DNA of 64,000 bases from Apium graveolens (GCF_009905375.1 NC_133657.1:44752192-44816191); one strand, 5' to 3'; counted from the stretch's first letter, positions 1-12,256 are shown. The notes: generated by a model from the sequence alone, not told the origin. Numbers and translations are program-made.

Positions 1-224
1 ATCAATCATCTATATCAATACCACCTTTGATATTTAACAACAACTTAAGTATCAACATAAATCAGAAACTCAATCAAAACTGCATTTCACCTTTTATCCA
101 AAACCAAAATACTTGATGAATCATTTATTTATGATTATGAAAAAAATAAAGAAATTTAGATATTAATTTAGATTGGAACCAATTATACTTCATGTTGTTC
201 CTGATAATCAGTCACGAAACAGCA

Positions 225-284
225 CCGGTATCCCGCAGCCATACCGTAAATATATGTACCGGTATCCCGTAGCCATACCGTACC
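225..284. repeat. Duplicated GGTATCCCG..CATACCG inverted-repeat unit (left copy)
   Basis: Two units (225-246 and 258-284) each carry GGTAT and ATACC arms around a CCCG(C/T)AGCC loop. The homologous place in the other X LTR (62118-62173) contains a perfect version, so this is a structural feature of the X LTR. Confidence 0.7.
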
Positions 285-1251
285 TACAGGATATCCACAG
301 AAGGCATATACTCACACTGAAAGATATATTACACTTTCGTATAATAGCTCACACTGGACTGGTGCCTCGGCCTCTTACACAAACAGTAACCATCTAATCT
401 TAAAATATTTTATTGAGAGGGGTCATAATAATCGACACCCTTATAAATTATATTCCCCCATTCACTTGGTGGGAATACTCGCAATAAAATCACTTTTTTC
501 TCAAAGTATAAAACATTTATAAATTCGGTATTTGGATAAGTACAAACACTTAACTATTCTCAACCTAGAATAGCAGAAGAGTATTTGCATAATCAGAAGA
601 AATCACTTTGATAAGTGAAGCATTTAACTATTCTGGAATTAGAATAGCGTAGAAAACTTGTATAATACGATTCAAAATAAATATCACTTGAACGATAAGT
701 AAAGATAAGGATACTTGCCTTTGGTGTTTAACAGTTAGTCACACTCTCAATAACACAATTATTTTGTCATTCTGCCTCAAGACATCACTATCATTTACTT
801 TGCTAATTATCTGATATGCTGCTCATGCTGTTGGTACAAGGCTGATTTGCAATACCATTCCATTTCACTCTTTATCCAACATCTGGTTCTGATCATCTCG
901 AACGACCCGCATCTATAATTAAAATAGTACTTTAATCATCTAAGCGATATCCGACGAATTTTACATCAAAACTCTATCGTCTACACATAGGATAGCCCGC
1001 ATATAAAGATAACAGTCAAACACAAGACTCTCGACCCATATACGCACGTAATTCATATAACATATATACACATAACATGTAACATGTTTCAATGATATGA
1101 AAACTAACGATCTATTTATATAACAAACTTATTCACATCAAATAAATGGATAGGAAATCTACCGAAAATTTGGCAGCATTTCCTCTATTTATCAGACTAT
1201 CCACCTGTTTCCAATCTCAATCAACAATCTAATATATAGTAAAAAAATCAG

Positions 1252-1416
1252 CCTTGACTTGCTGTAAACACATAAGAAAATCCTCCTTGACTTGCAGTAA
1301 ACACATAAGAAAATCTGCCTTGACTTGCAGTAAACACATAAGAAAATATGCATTGACTTGCAGTAAACATATAAGAAAATCTTCCTTGACTTGCAGTAAA
1401 CATATTAGAAAAATTT
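1252..1416. repeat. 33-bp tandem repeat, 5 copies
   Basis: Five units start at 1252, 1285, 1318, 1351 and 1384, each with a TTGACTTGCAGTAAAC core. Because 33 is a multiple of three, both strands stay open across it and give repetitive pseudo-proteins, which I do not take as genes. It lies inside the X 3' LTR; the matching part of the 5' LTR is beyond the right window edge. Confidence 0.9.
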
Positions 1417-3591
1417 CAGAAATATTATTAAATCTCCTCACCTTAATCACATTATATTAGCAACTTATGAAATAGAGGCTCACATATAATCGCCCGACAA
1501 ATAAGTACACATAACTAAAGGTTTAATAGCATTTAACCATATTGCATTATACACCCAAATTTAATCATATAAATGCAAACAAATCTCCAACTTCATTATA
1601 AAGTATTCATGTTCATATACAGGATAAATAAAAATAGATAAATAAGTATTTATATTCATATACAGAAAGCGTAAGTGAGTGTAAACAATCATTGGACTAT
1701 ATATATTATCGCTTAACGCATTGGCTTACGTACTAGTTCAACTAGTAGACATTTAGCACTTATGACTTTATTTAAAACCCAAGCATACCTAACATGACTG
1801 CCATCTCTAAATCCTTAGTCCAACCTCAGTACTCAGCAAATACTAATCCGACATAAATTAAAACACCATTATATTTCACTAAATCATAGTGCATCTTTAT
1901 ACTCATAACGAATAGAAATTTTCAGTATATATGGATAGAAAATATTCAACAAGTCAAATTATATATATACATCTAATCTAACCAAAAATTAAATTCCCCA
2001 ATCCTCGTTTAATCATTATTTATCAATTATATACAATTAACCAAATATAAACTCATATTATGCACTAATAACGAAAGAAAACCAGAACAAATAGTTCAAA
2101 CAATCCTCACTCCGTGATTTTTAATAAACTGAATTTTTATTTTTATTTTATATAAAATTTTTATGAGACACTCCTAAACGATATTCAAATCTACTATAAA
2201 AAATTTAAAAGCAAATTCCATGTTTAAGGCAGTAAAACATGGTCTACAAGTCAGGAATCTGAATCTGTCCCGCAGAACCAGCCCCATGCTAAGATTTTTA
2301 ATAGATAGAAAAATTGATATATTTGTATACAATTTTAATGAAATATTCCAGATCCTAACATCTAACTCCAGTAAAAATATCATAAGCAAAGCTCGAGTTT
2401 AAGGTAGCAAAACAGGGCCTCTAACACAACACAACCTTCCCAGAATTTTCTGCGTATCATGCACGAAAACATATATATCTTTTAGCCCGTTAAAGGAAAT
2501 TTTGAAATTCTTTTTTGTACTTGATCTAGAGTTCAAGGAGCACATTATTACAGAAATAATAATCATATAAATTGACTCAATGATCTCATAACTGTGCTAC
2601 AAAAACAGACCAGCAGGAATCTGAAATTTTAGCTTAATTTTGTATAATTCTAAACATTTAATCCGCTACTTTCACTCTTAAAATACCATTCTAAAAACAT
2701 ATACACAGTCATCACACTCGTACAAATATTCTTAATTCAAAAGATTTGATATTTGATCATATACTCTAGTTAATACAAGTACACAACTCATATAGTTATA
2801 TTACAAGTTAATATGGTAATTCTAAAATAAATTCAAATATCAACCAAGCACATAAATACAAGCTCATTAAATCATTTTAAAATACTCCCACCTCAAAATA
2901 AATCCAACTATCATTTTTAAAATGTCTCTAAGGGTATTTAAGAGTTAATAAAATAAGTTTTATGATTCGGTCATATAACGATGATTTAATACAAATATTT
3001 AAAAATCCATTAAACCACATTTTTCACACAATAAATCATTAAAATATATAAAAAAATATTTTGACCACAAAGTTACTCATTTATGAATCAAATAACACAT
3101 AATCACATCTCTCAATTAATAAAATCTCATACTCACCAATTTTCTATTCAATCCTTTATTTGCAATTTATTTTGTATAATCACTGATCACACTTCAAACC
3201 TTATACTGACCAGCCAAACCGGAATAATTTATTTTTAAATATTTACTCACTAATTCACATAAATATCATAAAATTCAAATAACTCATATAATAATATTCA
3301 CTTAACATGTACCAAAATAGTCATTATATACTATTTTTAAATATTTTCACAATTCACACGTTACGAGGAAGAATCTAGATAAAACCGAATATGTTATTGA
3401 AAATAGTATAAGTAATTAAATACTCTCACAATAATGACAGAGATCGAACTACAATTATCAATCATTTAAAAACACGAATTCATCAAAGAGGAATAAAATA
3501 TCCACAACTTTATTCTCTCCCAATTTTATACAATCACATAAAATCATCCAGATACTAATATTATTAATTCCTAAAATTATGGGATATCACA

Positions 3592-3604
3592 ATCTACCCC
3601 CCTT
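3592..3604 (-). other. Polypurine tract of element X
   Basis: On the minus strand a G-rich purine tract directly precedes the LTR start TGTGATATCC. It is the plus-strand primer site in reverse transcription. The sequence upstream on minus, CCGAGGACGGAATCC, resembles that before the PPTs of B, C and E. Confidence 0.75.
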
Positions 3605-5018
3605 ATAAGGATTCCGTCCTCGGAATCAGCAGAAGAAAGCACTGAGGAACTTTTTGCCAACTTTTCAATTCCTAATAATATCACTTCACTGAAATATCAG
3701 TTAGCACCCTACATTCCTCGTATGACACAATTATCATGAGTGCCGCACTTCACACTTCTATTTCTTCCTTTTAGAATTTTACCAACTTTTCAGTATAATC
3801 ATTTTCACTGATAGAGAGAGAAAGATAGGGAGATAAAGAGAAGAGAAAGAAAGAGAGATGGAGAGAGAAATAGAGAAACCGACTAATTTTGCTACATAGC
3901 ACTGAAATTTTAATCATATGGCAATCCACTGACATTCAGGGTAGCTCTAACACGAAGTCATATTGTTATATTGACCAGAGTGGCTTTTCCATACTTATTT
4001 GGCATACCTTTAATTATTTTGAGTAATAAAATCATGGAACTCTGGAAAGAAAAGGGTTCCAGATCATAATGGGTGTCCCACAATTGTGGTTACCAAATCT
4101 GAATTTAGAGAAAGTATTGTTGAAATGAAAGAATAACTGAGAGATCAATATGATCAAACGAACTTGGTGTTGCGTGCCCAAATTAAGACACTACTAAAGG
4201 TTATTAACCTTCTTGTAGTCACAACACACAAGAGTGATTGTGTCCATCCAACTCCTATCACACACACAGGTATACCTTGTGTCCCCTATTGTTAGGGTTG
4301 TTCATCTCAGTTAGAATAAAATAATATAAAATGAATTCAAAATTAAATGAATAATAACGGATTTCTATTAAATGACTTGTTAGGACAATCCTTGGATCAA
4401 AACTGAAATGGTTTCAAAGCTGATATTTCCTGGAGAAAATGAAATCCAAAAAACAAAATTCTAGCACGAAAATGGCCAAGTGGTGTCATGTCACCAATAA
4501 AACTATCCACCATATAAGAAAAGTGGAAGTCCAATATCACAACTTGACAGAGCTATCAAATCCTGAAAATAGGCATCATGACAGCCTCTAACACATTTAA
4601 ACATAAATATGTTTGAAAATGAGTGTTAGGGATTATATCCTCCAACTGATACCTCTCCCTGAGAGATGTCAAATGAAGTTATAGAAATAGAAGGTATTGC
4701 CAAGGTCTTAATACTTATCTCCTTTTTGAACTCTTCGGTTGACTCGTTATCCGACTCTAGACACTTCTTCATGTTCTAAGGATATCGATAATCTTCATCG
4801 TCGTCAAATCGTAATAGCCTCGGTAGATTCCACAATAAACGTTTGCTGCTGCCAGGAGTTCTATCCAGCTCAACATAACTAACTCAAACTAACACGCCTA
4901 TCTTAACTTAATCATTGGTACTATATCTATTAGTCCAATACGAACTCAATAAGAGCTCTATCGTCCTTAAATAACTATACCCACTCTTACACACTCTCGT
5001 TTCTAGGTTACTATAACC

Positions 5019-5034
5019 TTAGCTCTGATACCAA
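5019..5034 (-). other. Primer-binding site of element X
   Basis: The minus strand reads TTGGTATCAGAGCTAA just inside the LTR end GGGCGTTTCA. It matches the initiator Met tRNA type PBS used by most plant gypsy and many copia elements. Confidence 0.8.
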
Positions 5035-5036
5035 CC

Positions 5037-5580
5037 TGAAACGCCCCCAAATCCAGGGTCAGGGGATTTGGTCGTCACTATGAAACCTTAATCTAAAATA
5101 ACCTGTTTAATCAATAAACAAATGCCAGCAGAAGATATTTAGCATCTATGACCCCAAACTAATCCAAGATCTTTTAAGGTTACAGTTCTAGAAACAAGAT
5201 ATCCAAATTCCAAAAATAAATTTCTCTTTTTTTTTCTTTTCAAATCATTTTCAAACTCAATACTAAACCCGCTAGTATAATTTCGAAAAGAAGTATACTA
5301 GGCCAACGATTTAATAACATAACTAATATATACAAACAACTTTATACAATAGATTATACACTAATTCCTCAAACCCTAAACCAACCACCTTCCAAAAGCT
5401 TCTTCCTTCGCTTTATCGAATTATACAGCTAAACAACACAAGTTGATCCTCACTTGAAGATTAAATTTAAAAACAGGCAAGTATGAGCGAAAGAAATGCT
5501 CAGCAAGTTCATTATTGCATATATGGTCTTTTTGATATAAAACCGACACATGCACTAGAGCGGAACATTTTAAATCATTA
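5037..5580 (-). mobile_element. Element X, 5' LTR, inner (3') part
   Basis: Reading on minus this is the last 544 bp of the X 5' LTR, ending GGGCGTTTCA next to the PBS. It is interrupted at 5580/5581 by element G and everything nested in it, and resumes at 61585. The bases flanking the interruption are CATTA (5576-5580) and CATAA (61585-61589), an imperfect 5-bp target duplication. A segment at 5037-5350 is the reverse complement of the LTR end at 61255-61584, so G ends with a related LTR. Confidence 0.75.
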
Positions 5581-6435
5581 TGTAATATCCCATATTTGCA
5601 GATATTATTATTATTATATGAAATTGTTTATGTAATTTTATGTGAATTTTAGTGAATTATATGATAATTGGAATTGACGTTTGGATGTTTATATGTGATA
5701 TTATTAGAGTATTTTTCTGGTAATTTTTGGATTGTTATATGATTTTATAATGATTTATAGATTTAATAATTATTTTCGTATAATTATAAAACTAATTTTA
5801 TAAAACCGGGAATTGTCCAATCTCAGCCATTTTTACGTTTTTATAACCCGAAACTCTTTGTAAAACTCCTTCCTAACCTAATATGGTTATTCTGAACATT
5901 TTCCGTGTTTTAACTTTTTCAATCCGGGTTACGGTTTGACCCGTACGCGTCTCAGCATACAATTTTCGATACAATAATCATTTCGATAAATCAACAAAAT
6001 CCGTATTCTTGAAAGGCGGGATAATATTACATTAGTTTTATAAGAAGCCCGAATTTGATGATTATCCAAATCGGGTTGATAATTATCCAAAACGGATCTT
6101 TTTTGCAGTTACTTAGCGGAAAAGTAACAAATTTATCGATCCAATAAGATCCAACACGAACCAATATTCCATAAACATATATAGCCATTTTCTTACTTTA
6201 TTTTATTCGTTTAATCATAATCAGTCAATAATAATATAGAATTTACAGGGAAAACCCTAAGTATTCGTTACGTTCTTGAAAATCAAATGCACAAACGAAG
6301 GCGTTATCGAACTCCGGTTCGGGCGTGCCATATATCAAATCGAAGCTCTCGAAAAGTTCTTTCTGAATCAATCAACCATTTTAGTGCAGAAATCAAGGTG
6401 ATTTTCTTATTTATTTATTTTAATTTGAATTATTT
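5581..6435 (+). mobile_element. Element G, LTR start (gypsy)
   Basis: A plus-strand LTR begins TGTAATATCCCAT at 5581. Its first 850 bp follow the LTRs of C (41199 onward, 50203 onward) and B closely: the CCCGAAACTC block, two TTATCCAAA motifs near 6067-6100, a TATA box and the CGAAGGCGTTATCGA leader. It is cut at 6435 by copia element D. The rest of G does not follow D. Only an X-type LTR end at about 61255-61584 could belong to it. The middle has been lost. Confidence 0.75.
6175..6184 (+). promoter_or_regulatory. TATA box of the G LTR
   Basis: CATATATAGC lies about 600 bp into the LTR, at the place where B and C have TATAAATAG. It is followed by the conserved leader block, so U3 probably ends some 30 bp downstream. 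Confidence 0.6.
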
Positions 6436-6929
6436 TGTGGCCCAGTAAAGATACAATTGTTTAAGGGGGATTGGATACAATTGTATAAATGTTTCGAACA
6501 AGTAATAAAAATATAACAGTTCTTTATATTTCTGATAAAAACTGTTACAAACTCTCTCAAGAAATGCTGATGTTCTTGAGAGCTGCTAGGTCGTACAATA
6601 CTCAAGTTAATTCACTATGTGATGACCTAAACTGTGTTCATATAATACACAGCTGCTGTTAATCAATCTAAGATATGCATTAACAAAAACTAACCGAAAC
6701 TGATACATATCTTCAACTGAATAGATAAAGTCCTATAACTCAGACGTAAGAGATATTTATTCAACAAACCAAGGAACAGAACAAATCTTCTAAGCTGACT
6801 GCCTCCAGATAATGATGACATACAAATGCTGATGATGTGTCAAATCCTGATGACACATCAAATACTGATGACATCCGAACACAGCCAGATCCTGAGCTTC
6901 TTCTGATCATTGAGAATTAGTACGTAACA
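6436..6929 (-). mobile_element. Element D (copia), 3' LTR
   Basis: This 494-bp LTR on minus starts TGTTACGTACTA at 6929 and ends CTGGGCCACA at 6436. It repeats at 12257-12705 with moderate divergence and some indels. The left flank is TATTT (6431-6435). It contains a 10-bp perfect inverted repeat, TGATGTGTCA/TGACACATCA (6833-6860), amid several TGATGACA motifs. Confidence 0.88.
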
Positions 6930-6946
6930 ATCTCCCCCAATTTATG
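6930..6946 (-). other. Polypurine tract of element D
   Basis: Minus strand ATAAATTGGGGGAGAT directly before the LTR start. This form is typical of SIRE-type copia elements. Confidence 0.8.
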
Positions 6947-7066
6947 CTTAATATAATGAAGCACCAATTTCATTCTCAATGATGACAAAACCAATTACAA
7001 AATGTACAAGAAGTAAAGCTTACTTCAGTATCTTTCCATAACTAACAATTGTTTCCAAAAAGTTTT

Positions 7067-9498
7067 TCAACCTTTGTTCCTCCTGTGTTGAAGGACTTTA
7101 ATAAGCTTTTTCTTCAACTCTCTCTTCTCTCCAGTGTCTTCTCCAAGCTGATAGATGGCTGATCTTAGTTTAGAAATTGAGCTTTTCTTTATCTCAAGAT
7201 CACCAATCAACATAAAGCTTAAACTGACATCTTCATGATCAGGACTGAAGGATAACTGAGGACTATTGAGAAAAACTTTTAGAACCGCAGCTCCCTTTTC
7301 CATCTTCATTTCTTGACCAGTATAAGTTTTGTACATAGGAACATAATCACCATTGTATTTATCATTCTTTGTCATGACTCTACTTCTGATGACTTCAAGT
7401 ATCATAGAAGACCAATTTCTGGTGACACTGTTCTCAACTCTAAGAAGATAGTGAATGTATTTCAATTCTGTCACAATCTTCATCAAGAGTTGCTACAAGG
7501 TAAAACTCTTTACATTACCATCTCTCAAAAAGTACAGAATCTCTTCTCTAATATCATTATCATTTATCTTTCTATAAACAATCTTCACAGCTTCAACTTT
7601 CTCAAGATGTGAAGGAGAAATCCTTTCACCAAGATTATCAGTCAGAGTATTTGTATCCATCAAATCAAACCTTAGAACCTCCATTTCAGAATGACCAATA
7701 CCTCCTCTGGTTCGAGTTTTGATAAATTTAGCTTTTCATTATATTCCACCCAAGAAGGTTTCTTGATGAAATTATCAACATCTTCTTATTCTGAAATAGA
7801 ATCCCTTAGCCCTGCTGACATAAATTCAACATGCTTGAACCCTTTAAAAATATCTTTCCATCTTTTATCCTTCTTGCTGAGAGGAGCATGACTTGTAGAC
7901 AAATCATGAATCTTTCCTTTTATTTTATGCCATAGCTCTTTCTTTTATTTTAGAACTCTCTGCACATAATCTTTGCATGCTTGATCAGCTTTCCTTCTGT
8001 CAGCTCTTTCTTTTTCATCAACCTCTGAATTATGAGAAATAACTACTGTAGTAAGAGCTGACACATTCAATGTTTTGATCACCTTTTCATCAGAGTCAAA
8101 ATCAGCTATCAGGTTCATAGCATCAGGATCTGCTTTTACTTTAGGATTTATGTCTGCTTCAAGAGTTACATTCTGATTTGTTGTACCAGCTTGATCAATG
8201 TCAGTGGTCGATCTTTTCTTCCTTTGAATAATCAATTCTTCTGGCTTCTGAACTTCTTCTGCTCCTTCATGTCCTTGTACAGGAACATAACCTTCTCTGG
8301 ATAGAACATTCAGAAATGCAGTTAAATGCAGTCACTTGACTTGGTTTAGAAGTCCTTCCTCTTCCTCCTCTTCCTCTAGCTCTTGTAGATTTTCCACCTC
8401 TTTTTCCTCTTCCTTTAGAAGTGTTGGCTTCAGCTTCGATTTGAGCCATTAACTCCTTCTATTGCATAACTGCTTCTTCAGCTATTAGATCAATAAATTC
8501 TTTAGTTATTGATCCAAGAGCACTCCTAGCATTCTTTTGCTCAAACCTCTTGTCTTTGTAGTACAATACAATCTCTTCACCTATTTCCTTGTGTATGTAA
8601 GGAAAGAATAACCCTTTAGCATCTGTTAAATTAGAGATTGTAACATCATCAGCCTCAGGAACATCAGTAGTAGTCTTGTGCTTAGCTTTATGAGCACCAG
8701 TAGACTTCCCTTGTCCTGAAGAACCAGTCTTCTTGGAATGTTAAGGTTGTTGAGCAGTAGAAGCAATTTGAACATCTGTAACTGGATTTTTATCACCATC
8801 ATCATCAATACCTTTATCCTTTATCTGAATAAAATCTGGTGTAAATTTTTTAGCAACTATCTTCTCCCCCTTTTTGGCATCAATATTTGAAAGAAGAGAA
8901 AACATAGCATCCAGTTTATCAGCTATAGAAGATACCTTATCTTCTAAAGAGGAAAGTCTAGAGTCCATGCTGTGTTGAGATTGAACAACACCTTTAGTGA
9001 CAGTTTTCACACTCATGATTTCAGCCGAGGTAGGTGTGTTGAGCATGAATGCATCAATTTTGTCCTTGCCAGCAGCATGAGACTTCTTCATATCATCAAG
9101 GTCAGAGTGAATTTCTTTGAAAGAAATAGTAGAGGCCTTAAGATGCAATTTCAGATCACGAGTTTGAATTTCATCATAGGCGCGATGAACATGTTGCAGG
9201 CCAGTAGTAGATGAGATAGTAGAATTTGCATGTCTCCACTTAAAATCCCATTCAGTCTGTCGAAACTGCTCAGCATCAGCTCTGCAATAAGAAGGATTTT
9301 TAATGAAATGTGAAGAAAAACCAATATTGGACTTCATAGATGCATCAATTGCAGTCTTAAGCTGAGTTGTGTCAGAATTATCATTATGACTGCCATCATC
9401 AGAATCAGACAGACCCTCAGAAGAATTTGCAGAACTAGGCAGAATTGCCTTGCCTTCAGAGAAATCCTTTGCAATAGGTGCATGTGGCTGATGAGATC
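7067..9498 (-). pseudogene. Element D, 3' ORF (ORF2/env-like region), exon 2
   Basis: A long broken frame on minus lies between gag and the PPT, where SIRE-type copia elements carry an extra ORF after pol. Exon 2 opens at the acceptor at 9498 and is in frame with the 198-codon open stretch at 9337-8741. It shows a coiled-coil-like part with SLEDKVSSIADKLDAMFSLL (about 8890-8950) followed by a KKGEK motif. Then comes a basic GRGKRGG/RGRGGRGR segment (about 8350-8430), and a charged C-terminal part ending RRNKG at 7067. Several stops and frameshifts interrupt it, for example one stop between 7493 and 7486. No signal peptide or clear membrane segment is visible, so the env-like label is by position only. 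The function is unknown. Confidence 0.7.
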
Positions 9499-9877
9499 CT
9501 GAAATATAAACATGGTAACACCTAAATCTCTCTTTTATTTTTAAGTGATCTCATCACTTCTCACACAATATATTAATTTTAAGAGTAATATGGTTCTCAC
9601 AAAAGAAACTTTATAAGTAAGAGAAAAAAACTTATAAGATTCTTGTCTCAAAGCTACCTCTCCTTTTGCCAGTACAGGAGACTGCTACTCAAAAATTTAA
9701 TTTTCTCACATGGTATTTTCACACAGTCTCACAGAAAGGCTCAGTCACAAATTTAGCAAAGAAATAAGAGATGGTTGAGAAGAGTAGTATACTTGTCATA
9801 TAAATAGAGGCAACCTCAAACAAGAGACTATTTATAATCATACAAACATGAGAAATATATGTGAAAATTAGCAATAC
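9499..9877 (-). other. Probable spliceosomal intron in the D 3' ORF
   Basis: On minus the donor is TTCAG/GTATTG (intron starts at 9877) and the acceptor is TTTATATTTCAG/GATC (intron ends at 9499). The 379-nt interval is AT-rich and has no long frame in the sense of the ORF. Joining the exons gives an uninterrupted in-frame passage: EDSPS, then a Gly codon split by the splice, then SHQPHAP. The frame stays open for over 100 codons upstream (one stop) and for about 250 codons downstream. Splicing is inferred, not observed. Confidence 0.7.
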
Positions 9878-10620
9878 CTGAAGGTGAGTCCTCAAGTGGA
9901 AGTGATGATAGTGGAGGAACAAACATCACATCAGGATGCTTTTGCAAACTAGCAATCAGTAGGGGATCATCAATGGTAGCTGTTGCAGTTGAAGGATGAA
10001 ACTCCGTAGAGTCTGATGTAACATCAGGATTTGACTTTTCAAGAAGAGGTGAGAGACCAACATCAGTACTTTGAACTGATGGTTCTTGTGGTTTTTGAGA
10101 AATGTGAGCTGCTTCAGCAAATGTTGGTGAAGGTTCTTGTGTGCTCTTCTAAAAAATAGGATCATTGATAATTGCATCCACCTTTGACAATATCTCCTGA
10201 TGAACCTTCTTTTCTTTTAGTAGTTGATCAGAGTCGACAAGAAGATCACTCTGAGCAATATCAAAAATGATTTGTGGTGCCTCTTTGTCTCCATCTTCCC
10301 TTTAAAAAGATGGTTCTTGTGTGACTGGATGTGTTGCAGTTGCTAAATCCCTTTGAGACTTAGGTTCTTGTGGACTGACATCCATAGCAAGGGGCTGATT
10401 CTTTTTCTTCTTTTGGATTTACCCAACCATTTCTTCAATTTTTCTTTTCAGCTTTCTTGAGCACAGCAGTTTCTTTGATCACTGGAAGCTTGTTGAGCAG
10501 AGCACTAGCATCAGTAGTTGGCTCATTGGTTCCAGTAGTGTCAACAGAGTCATCAGGATGTTCAACAGTTGATTTCTTGATTTGCAACATAGACCCAATG
10601 GGCATCTAATCATCAGAGTT
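9878..10620 (-). pseudogene. Element D, 3' ORF, exon 1
   Basis: On minus the frame ending at the donor 9878 reads back through a Ser/Pro/Thr-rich, acidic stretch (for example SPLLEKSNPDVTSDSTEF). It crosses one TAG near 10150 into LKEKKVHQEILSKVDAII. Further upstream, after frame changes, a segment beginning MPIGSMLQIKKSTVEH (about 10600) may be near its start. Low complexity and lack of a known domain prevent a functional call. The real start is not resolved. Confidence 0.5.
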
Positions 10621-10639
10621 AGAATCATCTTTCAGTGTC

Positions 10640-12208
10640 AACATCTTTAATTCCATTTTTATAGCCAAGACATTCTTTCCAGTTTTTCTTTGAGATCATC
10701 TCATAAACCTTTTTTCCTGAATCATTCCAGGCTTTAAGGGTTTTTCTCTCATTTTCTAAATCCTTTTATAACATACTATACCTAGCCTCAAGGATCTTTA
10801 CTGTATGTTTAGCTTTTTCACATTCTTTTTGAAATTCAATCTGATTTCTTAAGTCAGACTCTAACTGGTCATTCCTAGATTTTAAGATCTCAATTTTAGT
10901 TATAAGTCTATTATTCTCTAATGTTTTATTCTTAAAATTACCATACAGAGATTTAAGAATAGATTTCAATTCAGATATATCCTCAGTATCAAGAGAAAAG
11001 AAGGATGTTGATACCTTAGAATCAGGAGAAGCAGGATTACCAAAACTAGCCATCAGTGCATAGTTTGTTCCTTTAGCTTCAGAGTCAGTAGAGTCCATCC
11101 AGTCCTTGCTTGATGTGATCAAGGCTTTGTTTTTTCCTTTGTCATTTCTTGACTTCCTGCATTCAGTAGCAAAGTGACCAGGTTCATCACAATTGTAGCA
11201 CTTGATCTTTTACCTGTCAACTTTTCCAACTTTCATATATTTTCCTTCTCTTCTTCCAGAAGGCTTCCTCTCTCCTCCAGTAAACTTCTTCTTGAAGCTT
11301 CTATTCTTCTGAGACTTCCTGGATCTCTTGAAGCCTTTAACCATCATAGCAGCCATTTTGCATGACATCAGAATCTATCATATTCTCATCAGTTTCAGAA
11401 CCAGTATCATCATCAGGATTTGATGATGAATCATCAGTATCTGATTCTGGAAGATAGTTCTTCTTCCTTGTAGCTTCCACAGTCTTGTCTTTTGAAGCTT
11501 TAACATTCACCTTTAAGGCATCTAATTTTGCCTTGATGCTTTTCCTCTGTTTACTTTGCTGAACTTCCTAGTCATGAGTCTTCAGCATGCCATAGATTTC
11601 ATCCACAGTGACATTTTCCAAATCATACTGGTGTCGTATGATTGAGGTTTGTGTCTCCCATTCCTCACTCAAATCTCTCAGAAACTTGGTGTTTGAATCT
11701 TCAAGATCATACACCTTTTCCACCAAAGATAAGTCATTGAGCAGAGTAAGAAACCTATCATAGATGTCTGTGAGACTCTCATTAGTCTTTGACTCGAAAT
11801 GTTTATATTCTTGAAATAAACAACCCTTATGTTCTTCTTGATGGCTGTGGTTCCTTGGCATTGAGTCTCAAGAGCATCCTAGATTTCTCTGGCATTCTTG
11901 TAGGCTATAACCCCGTTTGACATCACAAAATCAAGACTGTTATGCAAAATGTTTCTTACCTTTGCATCTTTCAGTACAATGACTTTCTCTTCTAGTGTCC
12001 ATTCACTCTTCTCCTTCAGCTGGAGATGTTCATCAACAGTAGGAGTTGCAGGTACCAATTTTGTTGGCTTGTAAGGTCCATCATTGATTACATCGAGATA
12101 GTCTGGATCTGTAGTTTCCAAGTGCATGAGCATCTCCACCTTCTATGTAGGATATTCAGCCTTCTTCAGAATGGGGATTTTAATACTTTCATACTTGTTT
12201 AGAGACAT
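10640..12208 (-). pseudogene. Element D, copia-type gag
   Basis: Structural capsid/nucleocapsid protein of a SIRE-like copia element. It starts at ATG 12206-12208 (MSLNKYESIKIPILKKAEYP). A TAG replaces the expected Trp codon before KVEMLMHLETTDPDYLD, typical of the copia gag family. The C-terminal gag part (FESKTNESLTDIYDRFLTLLNDL, about 11780) is in another frame. A CCHC zinc knuckle is at about 11150-11200 (CYNCDEPGHFATEC), with a stop just before it. A coiled-coil extension (11122-10766, SELKSILKSLYGNFKNKT) follows. No protease, integrase, RT or RNase H motif follows before the 3' ORF, so pol is absent. At least three stops and two frameshifts are present. Confidence 0.85.
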
Positions 12209-12237
12209 GTTTAGATCGATTCTGATAGTAAATTATC

Positions 12238-12256
12238 CTTCCGCTCTGATTCCAAT
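12238..12256 (-). other. Primer-binding site of element D
   Basis: Minus strand TTGGAATCAGAGCGGAAGG directly follows the LTR end GGACAACA. It differs by one base from the usual TTGGTATCAGAGC initiator Met type, placing it at the 5' end of the minus-strand element. Confidence 0.75.

Larger units (their letters stand above)
1..3591 (-). mobile_element. Element X, 3' LTR (incomplete at window edge)
   Basis: Read on the minus strand, an LTR starts at 3591 with TGTGATATCCC directly after a polypurine tract (3592-3604) and runs leftward off the window. Bases 1 to about 1060 are repeated in the same orientation at 61892-64000, which is the matching part of the 5' LTR. From the two copies the full LTR is about 4.4 kb. 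It holds a 33-bp tandem repeat (1252-1416), inverted GGTAT/ATACC units (225-284) and long AT-rich stretches. I see no gene in it; the small open frames match the repeats or are chance. Gypsy-type assignment rests on the PBS and PPT of the same element. Confidence 0.8.
3592..5036 (-). mobile_element. Element X, short non-coding internal region (LARD-like)
   Basis: This 1445-bp segment lies between the X polypurine tract (3592-3604, read on minus as AAGGGGGGTAGAT) and the primer-binding site (5019-5034, minus TGGTATCAGAGCTA, like the 3' end of initiator Met tRNA complement). No open frame longer than about 60 codons and no gag or pol motif is visible on either strand. A purine-rich GA stretch lies at about 3812-3880. 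Long LTRs around a short non-coding middle fit a large retrotransposon derivative mobilised by another element's proteins. A chromovirus that lost its centre by deletion is the alternative. Confidence 0.65.

Noticed and set aside
2174..2402. Overlapping frames of 60-71 codons on both strands in X
   Set aside because: Inside the LTR, no domain, short and overlapping on both strands.
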